55,966 nucleotides of DNA from Rhizobium sp. Q54 (GCA_945878875.1 CAMCUC010000015.1:1-55966); one strand, 5' to 3'. Positions 9,873 through 18,477 are shown, counted from the first letter of the stretch. Numbers and translations are program-made. Notes: generated from the sequence alone by a model not told the origin.

Positions 9873-10730
9873 ATGTCCATCAAGACCATCTTTGTCGGCC
9901 CCTATTTCGAGGGAGCGCCGAATGATCGCGCACCGGCGGATTCTCTTGCCGCCTATGCTATCGACATGGCGTCCATCCATGGCGCGCAATTGTCGATCTG
10001 CATCGGCGTGTCCAAAATGTCAGCGCCCAGCATCTCGTTTTTGGGCGAGGCGCGCAGCTTGATCGCCAGCGCCAATCAGGAACGGCGCGCCCATGCGGAA
10101 ACCTATGCGCAGGAAGTCATCACCCGCGCGCGCAGCGCCGGCGTCACCGCCGACGTGAATGTGGAGCAGGGAGAATATCTGCATCTGGCGAATGTATTCG
10201 CCTCTGCCGCGCGGCTGGCGGACGCTGCGATCATGCAGCCCAACAATGAAGTTCTCTCTCTGCTGCAGGGGGTTACGGAGGAGGTGCTGTTCAATTCCGG
10301 CGGCGCTGTGATTACGCCGCCGGTCGGCTGGGTTCCTCATGGCACACCTGCGCAAATCACGAACGCAATCGTGGCATGGGACGGCAGCGCGCGGGCGGCG
10401 CGAGCTATTGGCGATGCAATCCCGTTGCTCGTGCGCGCCAATGTGGTCGAAATCGTCACCATCGGCGGCGATCCAGATCCCACCAAGCGCTATGACGGCG
10501 CCGATATTGCGCCGCGCGTTGCGCGCCATTGCAAACAGGTGCGCGTAACACATCTGCCCGCCATCGACGGCGACATTGCAGGCGCGTTGATCCAGCATGC
10601 GCAACTCAGCCGGGCCGACCTCATTGTGATGGGCGCTTACGCCCATTCCAAATTTCGTCAATTGGTGCTGGGCGGCGTAACGCGGCGGATGATCGGGGCG
10701 CCGCCGGTTCCGGTGCTGATGTCGTATTAG
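9873..10730 (+). CDS. Universal stress protein with two Usp domains
   Basis: Protein of 285 residues with two consecutive Usp folds, roughly residues 1-145 and 160-285. The second domain shows AIVAWDGSARAARAI near its start and VMGAYAHSKFRQLVLGGVTRRMI at its nucleotide-binding end; the first is more diverged. The ATG at 9873 follows GAGGGAG by 8 bases. Usp proteins respond to starvation and oxidative or respiratory stress. Its 3' end overlaps that of the convergent amidohydrolase gene by 4 bases. Confidence 0.85.
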   Translation: MSIKTIFVGPYFEGAPNDRAPADSLAAYAIDMASIHGAQLSICIGVSKMSAPSISFLGEARSLIASANQERRAHAETYAQEVITRARSAGVTADVNVEQGEYLHLANVFASAARLADAAIMQPNNEVLSLLQGVTEEVLFNSGGAVITPPVGWVPHGTPAQITNAIVAWDGSARAARAIGDAIPLLVRANVVEIVTIGGDPDPTKRYDGADIAPRVARHCKQVRVTHLPAIDGDIAGALIQHAQLSRADLIVMGAYAHSKFRQLVLGGVTRRMIGAPPVPVLMSY

Positions 10731-11683
10731 CGATTGGCGAGGCGCGGAAACAAAAGCTCTGCGTTTCCGCGCTCCGCCATTTGCCGCTCATCCGCGCTGA
10801 AGCCCTGATAGGCGTCAAAGCCCGCCGTCTCCTGTAACGCTATTTGCGCGTTCACATAAGGATAATCCGAGCCAAACAGAATTTGGCTCGGCGGCGCGAA
10901 ACCGCGCAACGCATCGAGCGGAACCTTGTGTCCGCACAAAGCTGAATCAAAATAGAAGCGGCGGATATAGGCCAGCGCGCCTTGCGGATAATTGTCCTGC
11001 TGCTTTGTTTTTTTGTCAAAGATTGAAATTCGGTGCGCCAGCATCGGCAGCGTTCCACCTGCATGCGACAGGATGAATTTTATGTCGGGCAGCTTCTCCG
11101 TCACGCCGTTGAAGATGAGGTTCGTGGCCACGCGCGTGGTCTCAAACGGATAGTCGATCAGCATGCGTGGAATGTCCCAGCCCTGCGCCTCCGTGCCGGG
11201 CGGATAGCAGGGATGGATAAACACCACCGCCTTGCGACGATTGAGCTCTTCATAGACGGGCCAGAAATCAGTGTGCCCGATATAACGCTCGTCAACGCTG
11301 GTGAGCAGGCACACGCCATCGAGCTTCAGCTCATCGTAAATATGCGCAATCTCTTTCAGCGCTGCGTCAACATCCGGCAGCGGCAGAAAGCCGAATGCGC
11401 CGAAACGGTCCGGCTTGCTTGCCACAAGCCCGGCCAGCCAATCGTTAAACTGGCGCGCAAGCTCACGCGTCTGGCCAATGTCACCAAAGAAAATGCCGGG
11501 GGAGGTGAACGAGAAAATCGCCGCGCCAATGCGCGCCTCGTCCATCAGTGCAAGCGAAGACTCAGGCGACCATTCCGGGAAGGCCTGATAGGCGCTGCCC
11601 GTAATGCCAGCAGCGCGCTGCACGTCCTTGTAGAACTCGGGCAGAACGTGGTGATGCACGTCGATGCGCTGGGTGTGGTGCAT
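10727..11683 (-). CDS. Amidohydrolase-related protein, ACMSD-like
   Basis: Metal-dependent amidohydrolase-2 family member of 318 residues. Metal-binding motifs of this TIM-barrel family are visible: IDVHHHVLPEFY near the N-terminus (H10 and H12), FIHPCYPP, LSHAGGTLP and FGSDYPY with the catalytic Asp. The closest characterised relatives are non-oxidative decarboxylases of aromatic or muconate acids (ACMSD, gamma-resorcylate and 6-methylsalicylate decarboxylases), so decarboxylation of a ring acid is plausible; the substrate cannot be read from sequence. AGAGGAAG precedes the ATG at 11683. It stands alone, 40 kb from the gentisate locus. Confidence 0.8.
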   Translation of the reverse strand: MHHTQRIDVHHHVLPEFYKDVQRAAGITGSAYQAFPEWSPESSLALMDEARIGAAIFSFTSPGIFFGDIGQTRELARQFNDWLAGLVASKPDRFGAFGFLPLPDVDAALKEIAHIYDELKLDGVCLLTSVDERYIGHTDFWPVYEELNRRKAVVFIHPCYPPGTEAQGWDIPRMLIDYPFETTRVATNLIFNGVTEKLPDIKFILSHAGGTLPMLAHRISIFDKKTKQQDNYPQGALAYIRRFYFDSALCGHKVPLDALRGFAPPSQILFGSDYPYVNAQIALQETAGFDAYQGFSADERQMAERGNAELLFPRLANR

Positions 11684-11769
11684 GGGGCTTCCTCTGTTTT
11701 TATTATTGTACGCCGCGCAACAGGTTGTGGGAATAGTGGGTGCTTTGGACCGCTCTCTAAGGTTTAGCT

Positions 11770-11850
11770 CGTCATCACAAGATTGCCGGGACCCACGGCA
11801 AGCCGCAAGCTCATAGCCTGCCGTGAATGGCGTCCGTCGCCGCCATCACG
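11770..11850. repeat. Dispersed intergenic repeat, family C, copy 1
   Basis: About 80 bases between the amidohydrolase start and the glycerophosphodiesterase stop. It shares with the other C copies the CGTCAT end, GCCGGGACCCACGG, CATAGCCTGCCGTG and GTCGCCGCCATCACG. The two ends are imperfect inverted repeats. Confidence 0.7.
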
Positions 11851-12612
11851 TTATTCTAATTCCCCCTCAAACACCGCCTGATCGGCCCAGCGCCGCGCAA
11901 TCGCCCAATCGGGCGGGCTCCGCACCGTCCACGCCATCACCGGCACGCCCATGCCCTCGCGCAGCAGCAGCGGCACGGCGTGCGGCAGATCATGCACGCA
12001 CCACGACAAGAACTCAGGCCGGGTCTGCGGCCAGTGCAGGAATTGCGCGAGCCTTCGGCCAAGTTCAGGATCAAGCCCCGGCCATTCTGCGGGATCAAAG
12101 CGCGCCTCCGCCACCATGCCCAACGGCGTGCGCTCCAGCCCCAGCTGCGCGCGATGCGTGTTAAGATGCGCCATGATGTCAGGATCGAAGCTCTTCAGCG
12201 CGATTGGCCCGACGGTTTGCGCAACGACAGCCGCCGTGCGCTCGGCCAGCCGCATGTCGCCGTCGAACCCGCTCTTGATCTCAATAACCAGAGGCGTGCG
12301 CCCGTTCACGCAGGCCAGAAAATCTTGCAGGCTGGGGATGAACTCGTCGCTGCCTGCAATCTGCACACGTGCAATTTCTCGCGCATCTCGCTCCGCGAGC
12401 AGGCCGGCGCGTCCCGTCAGCCGCTCAAGGCGCTCGTCATGGAACACGAACGCCTCCCCGTCGCGCGACATCTGCACGTCGCATTCAATCGCGCAATCGG
12501 CGGCGATGGCGGCAAGCGCTGCGGCGCAGGTATTTTCGATCAACCCCGCAGGCCCGCCATGCAGCCCGCGATGCGCGACAGGGCGCAACGTCAGCCAATC
12601 AGGAGGGCTCAA
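11851..12612 (-). CDS. Glycerophosphodiester phosphodiesterase
   Basis: GDPD-family enzyme of 253 residues that hydrolyses glycerophosphodiesters to sn-glycerol 3-phosphate and an alcohol. Family motifs are VAHRGLHGG with catalytic H14 and R15, LIENT, IECDVQMSRDGEAFVFHDERLERLTG (metal-binding Glu, Asp and second catalytic His), LVIEIKSG and a late MAWTV. No signal peptide is seen, so it is probably cytoplasmic like UgpQ. The start overlaps the stop of the RidA-family gene by 4 bases (ATGA), so the two are translationally coupled. Confidence 0.9.
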   Translation of the reverse strand: MSPPDWLTLRPVAHRGLHGGPAGLIENTCAAALAAIAADCAIECDVQMSRDGEAFVFHDERLERLTGRAGLLAERDAREIARVQIAGSDEFIPSLQDFLACVNGRTPLVIEIKSGFDGDMRLAERTAAVVAQTVGPIALKSFDPDIMAHLNTHRAQLGLERTPLGMVAEARFDPAEWPGLDPELGRRLAQFLHWPQTRPEFLSWCVHDLPHAVPLLLREGMGVPVMAWTVRSPPDWAIARRWADQAVFEGELE

Positions 12613-13097
12613 TGGTGGCTCTCGGGATCAATCTCAAACACGGCGTCGATCTCCATCGCAGCGTCCATCGGCAATTCAGCGACGCCGACAGTGGTGCGCG
12701 TATGGCGCCCTTTGTCGGGACCAAGCGCGGCGACCATGAAATCGGACGCGCCGTTCATCACCGCCGGCAGCGCATGAAACTTCGGCCCCGCATTGATGAA
12801 CCCGCCCAGCCGCACGCAGCGCGTGATGCGCGACAGGCTGCCCAAAGCCGCCTTCGCCTGCGCCAGCAAATTGATGGCGCACACGCGCGCCGCCTCCTGC
12901 CCCGCCTCGTTGAAAAGATCGAGCCCCAGCTTGCCGATATGGCCCGGCGCGATCTTGCCATTGGCGTCGAGCGGCAATTGACCGGATATGAACAGCAGAT
13001 TGCCGGTGATGAGAGCAGGCGCATAATTGGCCACAGGCGCGGCGGGCTTGGGCAAAACGATTCCAAGCTCTTTCAGGCGGGATTCGATGCTGGCCAT
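12609..13097 (-). CDS. RidA/YjgF-family protein
   Basis: Small trimeric-fold protein of 162 residues, slightly longer than canonical RidA (about 130). Conserved features are LLFISGQLPLD, AARVCAINLLAQAKAALGSL and GRHTRTTVGVAELPMDAAMEID, with R134 at the position of the Arg that binds the substrate carboxylate in RidA. RidA proper deaminates reactive 2-aminoacrylate; this longer subgroup may act on other imines or enamines. It is the first gene of a two-gene operon with the GDPD gene. Confidence 0.88.
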   Translation of the reverse strand: MASIESRLKELGIVLPKPAAPVANYAPALITGNLLFISGQLPLDANGKIAPGHIGKLGLDLFNEAGQEAARVCAINLLAQAKAALGSLSRITRCVRLGGFINAGPKFHALPAVMNGASDFMVAALGPDKGRHTRTTVGVAELPMDAAMEIDAVFEIDPESHH

Positions 13098-13189
13098 GGC
13101 AAGGTCCGTTAACTGGGTGCGGCGATTATGCCGTTTCTATCGTTGCCGCCAAACACTACTTTCGCAAAACTCTATTTTCGTCCAATCCT

Positions 13190-13225
13190 GATTTCGCCAT
13201 TTCGAACACCTATATAATCGAAATC
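13190..13225 (+). promoter_or_regulatory. Putative eipB promoter with inverted repeat
   Basis: A perfect TATAAT at 13213-13218 lies 22 bases before the eipB start. It is bracketed by 7-base inverted repeats GATTTCG (13190-13196) and CGAAATC (13219-13225). The placement suggests an operator over the -10 region. No good -35 hexamer is visible. Confidence 0.4.
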
Positions 13226-13240
13226 AGCCGGAGAGAGTGC

Positions 13241-14095
13241 ATGTCTTTGATGCGTGAAGGTTTCAGACGATTCGGGCAGCTCGCGCACGCCGTTGCAGGC
13301 GTGGTCCTCTGCGGCGCCGCTTTCGCACAGAGCGCCTCGCCCCGCGCGGCTATGGCACCCCATCGTGCGATTTATGAATTGAGCCTGCTCAAGACATCGG
13401 GGGAAGCGTCTGCGCCCGTTGGGGCGAGCGGGCGCATAGCCTATGATTTCTCCGGCTCGGCCTGCGAGGGTTACACCACGAATTTTCGTCAGGCGACAGA
13501 GATGACATCCCCGGAGGGCGAGAGCATCTCCACGCAAATGCGCTCGACATCGTTTGAAAGCGCCGACCACGGAACCCTGAATTTCCGCGTTGAAAGCGGC
13601 TCGGTGCGAGGCGCGCCCGAGATTACGGAGGGCGTGGCCTCACGTTCGGGCGACGGCTCGCTGTCCATCGCACTGCGCCGCCCCACGATCATGAAGGCCG
13701 ACACCGATCACGACGCACTGTTTCCCACCGACATGATGATCCGCGCGATTGAAGCCGCCCGCGCCGGGCAAGTCACCTATTCGACCAAGCTTTATGACGG
13801 GACGAGCGAGGGTCAGAAAGTTTACTATACGCTCAGCGTGATCGGCCGCCCGACAACCGAGGCGCTGGCTGACCCAACGAAAGACGCCCCCGCCATGCGC
13901 GGCGTGCGCCGCTGGCCGGTAAAAGTGAGCTATTTCGACGTCGCCAAACCGGATTCGCCGCCCGTCTATCTGATGTCGTTCCAGATGTGGGAAAACGGCG
14001 TCTCCAGCGACCTCGTGCTCGATTACGGCAGTTTTCAGCTCAAGGGCGAACTGACGAAGCTGGAAATGCTGCCGCCGGGCAATTGCGGGAAGTGA
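13241..14095 (+). CDS. eipB: Cell envelope integrity protein EipB (DUF1849)
   Basis: Periplasmic protein of 284 residues of the EipB/DUF1849 family, conserved in Rhizobiales and needed for envelope integrity in Brucella. A signal peptide is present with cleavage expected after AFA (residue 29). The mature part is beta-rich and begins APHRAIYELSLL. Two cysteines remain after cleavage, C75 (SGSACEGY) and C282 (PPGNCGK), matching the pair that forms a disulfide in Brucella EipB. The ATG at 13241 follows a GAGAGAG site. It converges with the ATP12 gene across a family A hairpin. Confidence 0.9.
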   Translation: MSLMREGFRRFGQLAHAVAGVVLCGAAFAQSASPRAAMAPHRAIYELSLLKTSGEASAPVGASGRIAYDFSGSACEGYTTNFRQATEMTSPEGESISTQMRSTSFESADHGTLNFRVESGSVRGAPEITEGVASRSGDGSLSIALRRPTIMKADTDHDALFPTDMMIRAIEAARAGQVTYSTKLYDGTSEGQKVYYTLSVIGRPTTEALADPTKDAPAMRGVRRWPVKVSYFDVAKPDSPPVYLMSFQMWENGVSSDLVLDYGSFQLKGELTKLEMLPPGNCGK

Positions 14096-14105
14096 GGGCG
14101 CACTT

Positions 14106-14134
14106 TGGACCGCGGACTTCCAGCCCGCGGTCCA
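14106..14134. repeat. Family A palindrome, copy 1 (minimal form)
   Basis: Perfect 10-base arms TGGACCGCGG (14106-14115) and CCGCGGTCCA (14125-14134) around a 9-base loop. It lies between the convergent eipB and ATP12 stops, so it may fold as a bidirectional transcript end. It has the same terminal sequence as copies 2-5. Confidence 0.75.
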
Positions 14135-14145
14135 TAGAAGGCGCA

Positions 14146-14940
14146 CTATCCCCACACGCTGGCGGCGACTTCCATCTCGCTCCACCGGCGCGCCTTGCGG
14201 GCGGCGGCGTCGGCGTCCTCGCCCCAATGGCGGGCCTGAAAATCCTCGTCTACATGCGCGGCGTTCCACGCGGCCTCTGCGCCTATAAAGCGCGAGGCGA
14301 CAGCCAGCGCTAAAAGCGCGGAGCCCGTCAGCGTCGTCATGACGTGCAGGGACGCCAGCCGCAGCGGGCTCGCCTCATCGCACCCCACCAGCGCGTCTAT
14401 CGCGCGGCGCACGCAGGCTATCGCCTCAGCGCTTTGTTCGACGAACATCACGCCCTCCGTCAGCGTGAACCGCGCGCCATGGGCCTCTCGCATCCAGTTC
14501 ATAACAGGGTCCCATGCCTGCGCCTGTTCGGCGGCCAGACTCGCCGGATCGGGCGCGCGATAGCACATGAGATCAGAGCCCGCATATTTGGCCATGTCCT
14601 GCGCCACGCTCTCCATCTCGCGGGCGACGCCATCGAGCGCAGAGTGCAACAACCGGGTGAGCGGCATGGTCGCCGGGTCGATGACTTTTTCCTGCGCGTT
14701 CCATTCGGCGGCCAGAACATGCGCGAGTTTTTCGTCATGCACGGCAAGCAGATTGCGGCCCGGCGTGCGGGCGCTTTTATCGTCGAGTTTCAACGCAAAG
14801 GCTGCGCCGTCGCGCTCAAAGGCGGCTTGCCTGTAGAAGCGGTTTGGCAGGCTCTTTTGCATGTCGCGGCGGGCGAGTTCGCGCGGGTCGATACCTTCGC
14901 CGTGCACTGGCAGCAAGTCCTTGGCGAGATCGTCGATCAT
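14146..14940 (-). CDS. ATP12-family F1-ATPase assembly chaperone
   Basis: Protein of 264 residues of the ATP12 family, which in mitochondria binds the F1 alpha subunit during ATP synthase assembly; alphaproteobacteria carry the ancestral form. Family hallmarks include RFYRQAAF, LKLDDKSARTPGRNLLAV, EWNAQEKVIDPATMPLTRL, DLMCYRA, WDPVMNWM and ALAVASRFIGAEAAWNAAHVDE. It is the last gene of the fluC-rluC/D-HAD-ATP12 operon; its ATG at 14940 is 4 bases after the HAD gene stop. Confidence 0.92.
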   Translation of the reverse strand: MIDDLAKDLLPVHGEGIDPRELARRDMQKSLPNRFYRQAAFERDGAAFALKLDDKSARTPGRNLLAVHDEKLAHVLAAEWNAQEKVIDPATMPLTRLLHSALDGVAREMESVAQDMAKYAGSDLMCYRAPDPASLAAEQAQAWDPVMNWMREAHGARFTLTEGVMFVEQSAEAIACVRRAIDALVGCDEASPLRLASLHVMTTLTGSALLALAVASRFIGAEAAWNAAHVDEDFQARHWGEDADAAARKARRWSEMEVAASVWG

Positions 14941-14944
14941 GTCT

Positions 14945-15586
14945 TCACCTGAGTATTTGCGCGAGATCTGAGTAATCCTGCGCGATGTAAGAAGCGCCGG
15001 CGCGGCTCAGCAAGGCAGGCGCGTGATAGCCCCACGTCACGCCAATCGCTTTGACGCCAGCGCTGCAAGCCATTTCCATATCGTAGGTGGAATCGCCGAT
15101 CATCATCGCAGCATGAGGCGCGGCGCCGGTCTCGCTCAACGCGGCCAGCACCATGTCCGGCGCGGGCTTGGAGGGGTGCAGGTCCGAGGTCTGGATGGTG
15201 CAGAAGTGCTTCTCCCATCCGGTTTTATCGAACAGATTGTTGACGCCCTTGCGCGATTTTCCCGTGGCTATCCCCAGCAGCACGTCGTCGCGGGCAGCCA
15301 ACGCTTCAATGGTTTCGCGCGCGCCGGGAAACAGCGGATCGTCCCATTCGGGCTTGCCCTTCATATCGGCCCACGAATCCTTGTAGGCCTGCGCGAGGCT
15401 CTCGGCGGGTGCGTCCGGCGCCAGCACTTCGAATGCGCGCACCAGCGACAGGCCGACGATGGAGAGCATCGCGGCGCGATCAGGCGGCGTCAGCCCATGC
15501 GCTATGAACGCGCGGCGCTGGGCTTCGCAAATATAGTTCTGGCTATCGACCAGCGTGCCGTCGACGTCGAAAATGATGAGCTTCAT
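14945..15586 (-). CDS. HAD-family hydrolase, phosphoglycolate phosphatase-like
   Basis: Haloacid dehalogenase-fold phosphatase of 213 residues. Motif I FDVDGTLVDS has the nucleophile D7 and acid D9; motif II is IATGKS, motif III the Lys in PSKPAPD, and motif IV MIGDSTYDMEMA. A helical cap lies between motifs I and II (about residues 15-85), as in Gph and beta-phosphoglucomutase relatives. The substrate is unknown. A 13-base tandem duplication (15595-15620) precedes it and its second copy carries a GAGGAA. Confidence 0.88.
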   Translation of the reverse strand: MKLIIFDVDGTLVDSQNYICEAQRRAFIAHGLTPPDRAAMLSIVGLSLVRAFEVLAPDAPAESLAQAYKDSWADMKGKPEWDDPLFPGARETIEALAARDDVLLGIATGKSRKGVNNLFDKTGWEKHFCTIQTSDLHPSKPAPDMVLAALSETGAAPHAAMMIGDSTYDMEMACSAGVKAIGVTWGYHAPALLSRAGASYIAQDYSDLAQILR

Positions 15587-15594
15587 GAGATGGA

Positions 15595-15620
15595 GCTATT
15601 CCTCGGGGCTATTCCTCGGG
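15595..15620. repeat. 13-base tandem duplication at the rluC/D stop
   Basis: GCTATTCCTCGGG occurs twice head to tail (15595-15607 and 15608-15620). On the coding strand each unit reads CCCGAGGAATAGC; the unit at 15608-15620 holds the TAG stop of the pseudouridine synthase, and the other copies it into the gap before the HAD gene, bringing a second GAGGAA. Confidence 0.8.
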
Positions 15621-16781
15621 CGCATCCAGAATCGGATCGTATTGCTTCTCGTCAAAGCCCAGAAGATCGAACGTGTTCTTCATGTGCGGCGGCAGCGGCG
15701 CGGTCACGTCGAGCATCCCGCCGGATGGATTGGGGATCATCAAACGGCGCGCCAGCAGATGCAGCTTGTGCTCGATCTCGGAGGGGATGTTGCGCAAGGG
15801 ATCGGTACGGCGCGGATCGTTCTCGGCCATATCGCCGCGATATTTGGGATCGCCGATAATGGGATGGCCTATCGCCTCGGCATGGGCGCGCAATTGATGG
15901 GTGCGGCCAGTGACGGGTTTCATCGACAGCCACGTCAGGCGCGGCGCCAGTTTATCGACCGTGGCGTAATAGGTGATCGAATGCTGCGCATCGACTTCGC
16001 CGTGTTTGGCGATGCGCATTTTCTCCGGGTCAATACGCTGGCCGGAGGCGCGTTCACCCACAGGCTTGCGCCCCGCCGCGCGGTCGTCGCCCATCGCCGC
16101 GCCCTTGGCCAGAAACAGCGAAATGCGCCCCTGCGGCGGGCGTAGAACGCCCTGCACCACCGCCCAATAAATCTTGCGCGCCTGACGCGAGCGGAAAATC
16201 TCGCCAAGATCCGCCGCCATCTTGCGCGTCTTGGCTATCAGCAACACGCCGGACGTGTCGCGATCAAGCCGATGCACCAGCACGGGGCGCTCGCCCATTT
16301 CCTCGGCCATGCCCTGCAAAATGCCGTCGATGTGACGCGTGGTGCCCGAGCCGCCCTGGACGGCCAGGCCATAGGGCTTATTGAGCACCATCAGCTTGCG
16401 GTCTTCAAACAAAGTGATCTGGCGGATCAGCTTCACGTCCTGCGGGCTGGCTTCGGGGGCGCGCTTCACGGCGGGCGCCTCAACCTCCAGCTTCATCGGC
16501 GGCACGCGCACCAGCGCGCCAGCCTTCAGCCGGTCGGAGCCCTCAACCCGCTTCCCGTCCACGCGCACTTCGCCCTTGCGGCAAATCTTGTTGAGATGCG
16601 ACAGGCCCATCAGCGGAAAACGCCGACGAAACCAGCGGTCGAGCCGCATGCCGTCCTCGTCCTCGCTCACGGGCAGAGTCTGCACAGGGCTGCTTTGCGC
16701 CGCGCCGGTTTGCTCGGCGGGTGCTTTTGTCGGTTCAGGTTTTGCAGGTTTGCCGGTTTTGGCCGGTTGTCTGGCGTTCAC
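15609..16781 (-). CDS. RluC/RluD-family 23S rRNA pseudouridine synthase
   Basis: Pseudouridine synthase of 390 residues that isomerises uridines, most likely in 23S rRNA. A Lys/Pro-rich tail (1-40) precedes an S4 RNA-binding domain (about 47-95) and the catalytic domain, with VLNKPYGLAVQGGSG and HRLDRDTSG, where D173 is the catalytic Asp. Later motifs are GRTHQLRAHAEAIGHPIIGDPKY and HLLARRL. The start is GTG at 16781, overlapping the TGA of fluC (GTGA) with GAGG upstream; the longer frame upstream merely overlaps fluC. RluC or RluD cannot be distinguished with certainty. Confidence 0.92.
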   Translation of the reverse strand: MNARQPAKTGKPAKPEPTKAPAEQTGAAQSSPVQTLPVSEDEDGMRLDRWFRRRFPLMGLSHLNKICRKGEVRVDGKRVEGSDRLKAGALVRVPPMKLEVEAPAVKRAPEASPQDVKLIRQITLFEDRKLMVLNKPYGLAVQGGSGTTRHIDGILQGMAEEMGERPVLVHRLDRDTSGVLLIAKTRKMAADLGEIFRSRQARKIYWAVVQGVLRPPQGRISLFLAKGAAMGDDRAAGRKPVGERASGQRIDPEKMRIAKHGEVDAQHSITYYATVDKLAPRLTWLSMKPVTGRTHQLRAHAEAIGHPIIGDPKYRGDMAENDPRRTDPLRNIPSEIEHKLHLLARRLMIPNPSGGMLDVTAPLPPHMKNTFDLLGFDEKQYDPILDAPEE

Positions 16782-17167
16782 GAAAGGCCTCGCACCAAAA
16801 AGAGAGCCGCGCCGAGCGCCAGAATGTAGCCCGCGACGGAGGCGGCGACATAGGCGCCAGCCGAAAACATTTCGCCCCGCTCCCACAACGCAAAGGCGTC
16901 GAGCGAGAAGGCGGAGAAAGTCGTAAATCCGCCCAGAATTCCCGTTGTCAGGAACAGGCGGACATTGTGGCTCCAGCTCTCGCTGTCGCCAATTCGCATC
17001 GCCAGCGCCGCTGCGATCAACCCCATGGCGAACGAGCCCGCCACGTTGACCGTGAGCGTGCCCCACGGATAGTCCGGCCCGCACATGCGCGCGCAGCCAA
17101 GGTGGACCCCATGGCGGGCGGCCCCGCCGAGCCCGGCGCCAAGGAATACGAGAAGAAAAGCCGTCAT
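16778..17167 (-). CDS. crcB: Fluoride exporter FluC/CrcB
   Basis: Small inner-membrane protein of 129 residues with four hydrophobic helices. It forms a dimeric fluoride channel that lowers cytoplasmic fluoride. Family signatures are GAGLGGAARHG, WGTLTVNVAGSF and TTGILGGFTTFSAFSLD. The start at 17167 is chosen because the family begins at this helix; the longer frame adds a non-hydrophobic stretch across the intergenic repeat. It heads the fluC-rluC/D-HAD-ATP12 operon. No fluoride riboswitch motif was seen upstream. Confidence 0.92.
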   Translation of the reverse strand: MTAFLLVFLGAGLGGAARHGVHLGCARMCGPDYPWGTLTVNVAGSFAMGLIAAALAMRIGDSESWSHNVRLFLTTGILGGFTTFSAFSLDAFALWERGEMFSAGAYVAASVAGYILALGAALFLVRGLS

Positions 17168-17253
17168 CGCCTCTCTATAGCCGGACGGCGGGCCTGCGTC
17201 ATCTGAAACGGGCGGGTACACTATCCGCTGCCTTAAGCGCCACAATCCAAACG

Positions 17254-17333
17254 CGTCATGGCGGCGAAGGCCGCCACCCACGATAGGGTATGAGCTCGCA
17301 GCCTGCCGTGGATCCCGCCAATCCCGGGATGAC
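17254..17333. repeat. Dispersed intergenic repeat, family C, copy 2
   Basis: Eighty bases running CGTCATGGCGGCGAAGGCCG ... GCCTGCCGTGGATCCCG ... ATCCCGGGATGAC. It sits between the divergent fluC and azlC starts. The outer CGTCAT and ATGAC ends are inverted. Confidence 0.75.
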
Positions 17334-17380
17334 AGGGAACGGCCTTCCCCTTTTCCCCGCCTTCAGCCAGGATCGCACCC

Positions 17381-18115
17381 ATGACAGATACTCACCATCG
17401 CTCGCGCCTTGGCTGGTTCGCAGCCGGGTTTCTCCATGCGGCGCGGCTGCCGATGTTTGTTATGGCGCTGACGTTTCTGGGCATTGGCTCGCTGGCGCGC
17501 GAGGCGGGCGTCTCAATGGGCGTGGCGTTGACGGGCACGCTTCTGATCTGGGCTGGCCCTGCCCAGGTAATTTTTCTGGGCGCGATATTGGGCGGCGTGC
17601 CGCTGATGGCGATTGCGCTGTCAGTGTCTCTCTCCTCCGTGCGGCTGCTGCCGATGTGTGTGTCGCTTCTGCCGTTTTTGCGCGGCCCCAAAACATCGTT
17701 GCCGGCGACGCTCTACACGTCACACATGATCGCCGTCACCGGCTGGGCAGAATCCATTAGCCGCCTGCCCGCCATGGCCCCTGAAGCGCGGTTGCCGTGG
17801 TTTATGGGACTTGTGCACGGGCTGTATCTGTCGGCGAGTCTGGCCACCATCGCGGGCTATATGCTGTCGGCCAATTTGCCGCGCGAGCTGGCGGCGGGGT
17901 TGCTGTTCGTGACGCCGATCTATTTCATCGCCGCACTGGTGCGCAACGTGCGCGAGCCCATAGACTGGCTGGCGCTCGCCTTTGGGCTTGCCCTGTCGCC
18001 GGTGCTGAAACCGCTTGTGGGCGCCGGTTTTGATCTGCTGCTGGTGGGGCTGGTGGGCGGCACGGCGGCCTGGGCGATCCAGCGCGGGCTCAAGCGACGG
18101 GCCGCGCGCCCATGA
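17381..18115 (+). CDS. azlC: AzlC-family branched-chain amino acid exporter, large subunit
   Basis: Inner-membrane protein of 244 residues with about six or seven helices. AzlC-family features are the ALTFLGIGSLAREAG segment, GPAQVIFLGA, SLSSVRLLPM and the C-terminal GLALSPVLKPLVGAGFDLLLVGLVGG. Together with the small partner AzlD it exports branched-chain amino acids or related compounds. The ATG at 17381 follows an AGGA. Its stop overlaps the azlD start by 4 bases. Confidence 0.88.
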   Translation: MTDTHHRSRLGWFAAGFLHAARLPMFVMALTFLGIGSLAREAGVSMGVALTGTLLIWAGPAQVIFLGAILGGVPLMAIALSVSLSSVRLLPMCVSLLPFLRGPKTSLPATLYTSHMIAVTGWAESISRLPAMAPEARLPWFMGLVHGLYLSASLATIAGYMLSANLPRELAAGLLFVTPIYFIAALVRNVREPIDWLALAFGLALSPVLKPLVGAGFDLLLVGLVGGTAAWAIQRGLKRRAARP

Positions 18116-18477
18116 GCCTCTGGACCATGACGTTCGACCAATGGAGCGGGGGCCTGTGGCCCTATCTGGCGGTGATTGTGTTTGGGTTTCTGCCCAGCGA
18201 AGTCTGGCGCACGCTCTCGATATTTCTGGCGCGCGACATTGACGAGGGCTCGCAGCTGCTGGAATGGGTGCGCGCCGTCTCCACCGCGCTGCTTGCAGGC
18301 GTGGTCGCCAACATTCTCCTCGCCCCTTCTGGCGCGCTGGCGAGCGTGCCGCTAGCGGCGCGGCTGGGCGCGATGGGCTTTGGGCTTGCGGTCTACTTCG
18401 GCTTGCGTCGCTCGGTGATTGCGGCGGTCGTGGCGGGCGAGGCGGCGATCATCGTCGCCGCCTATACCTTCAGCTGA
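18112..18477 (+). CDS. azlD: AzlD-family transporter, small subunit
   Basis: Protein of 121 residues with three or four hydrophobic helices, typical of AzlD, including YLAVIVFGFLPSEVWR and a final AAVVAGEAAIIVAAYTF helix. It is translationally coupled to azlC through an ATGA overlap, which supports a two-subunit exporter. Its stop lies 1 base from the stop of the convergent HIT gene, with no obvious terminator between. Confidence 0.85.
   Translation: MSLWTMTFDQWSGGLWPYLAVIVFGFLPSEVWRTLSIFLARDIDEGSQLLEWVRAVSTALLAGVVANILLAPSGALASVPLAARLGAMGFGLAVYFGLRRSVIAAVVAGEAAIIVAAYTFS

Noticed and set aside
17168-17253. Fluoride riboswitch upstream of crcB
   Set aside because: The conserved pseudoknot sequence elements of the crcB motif are not seen.
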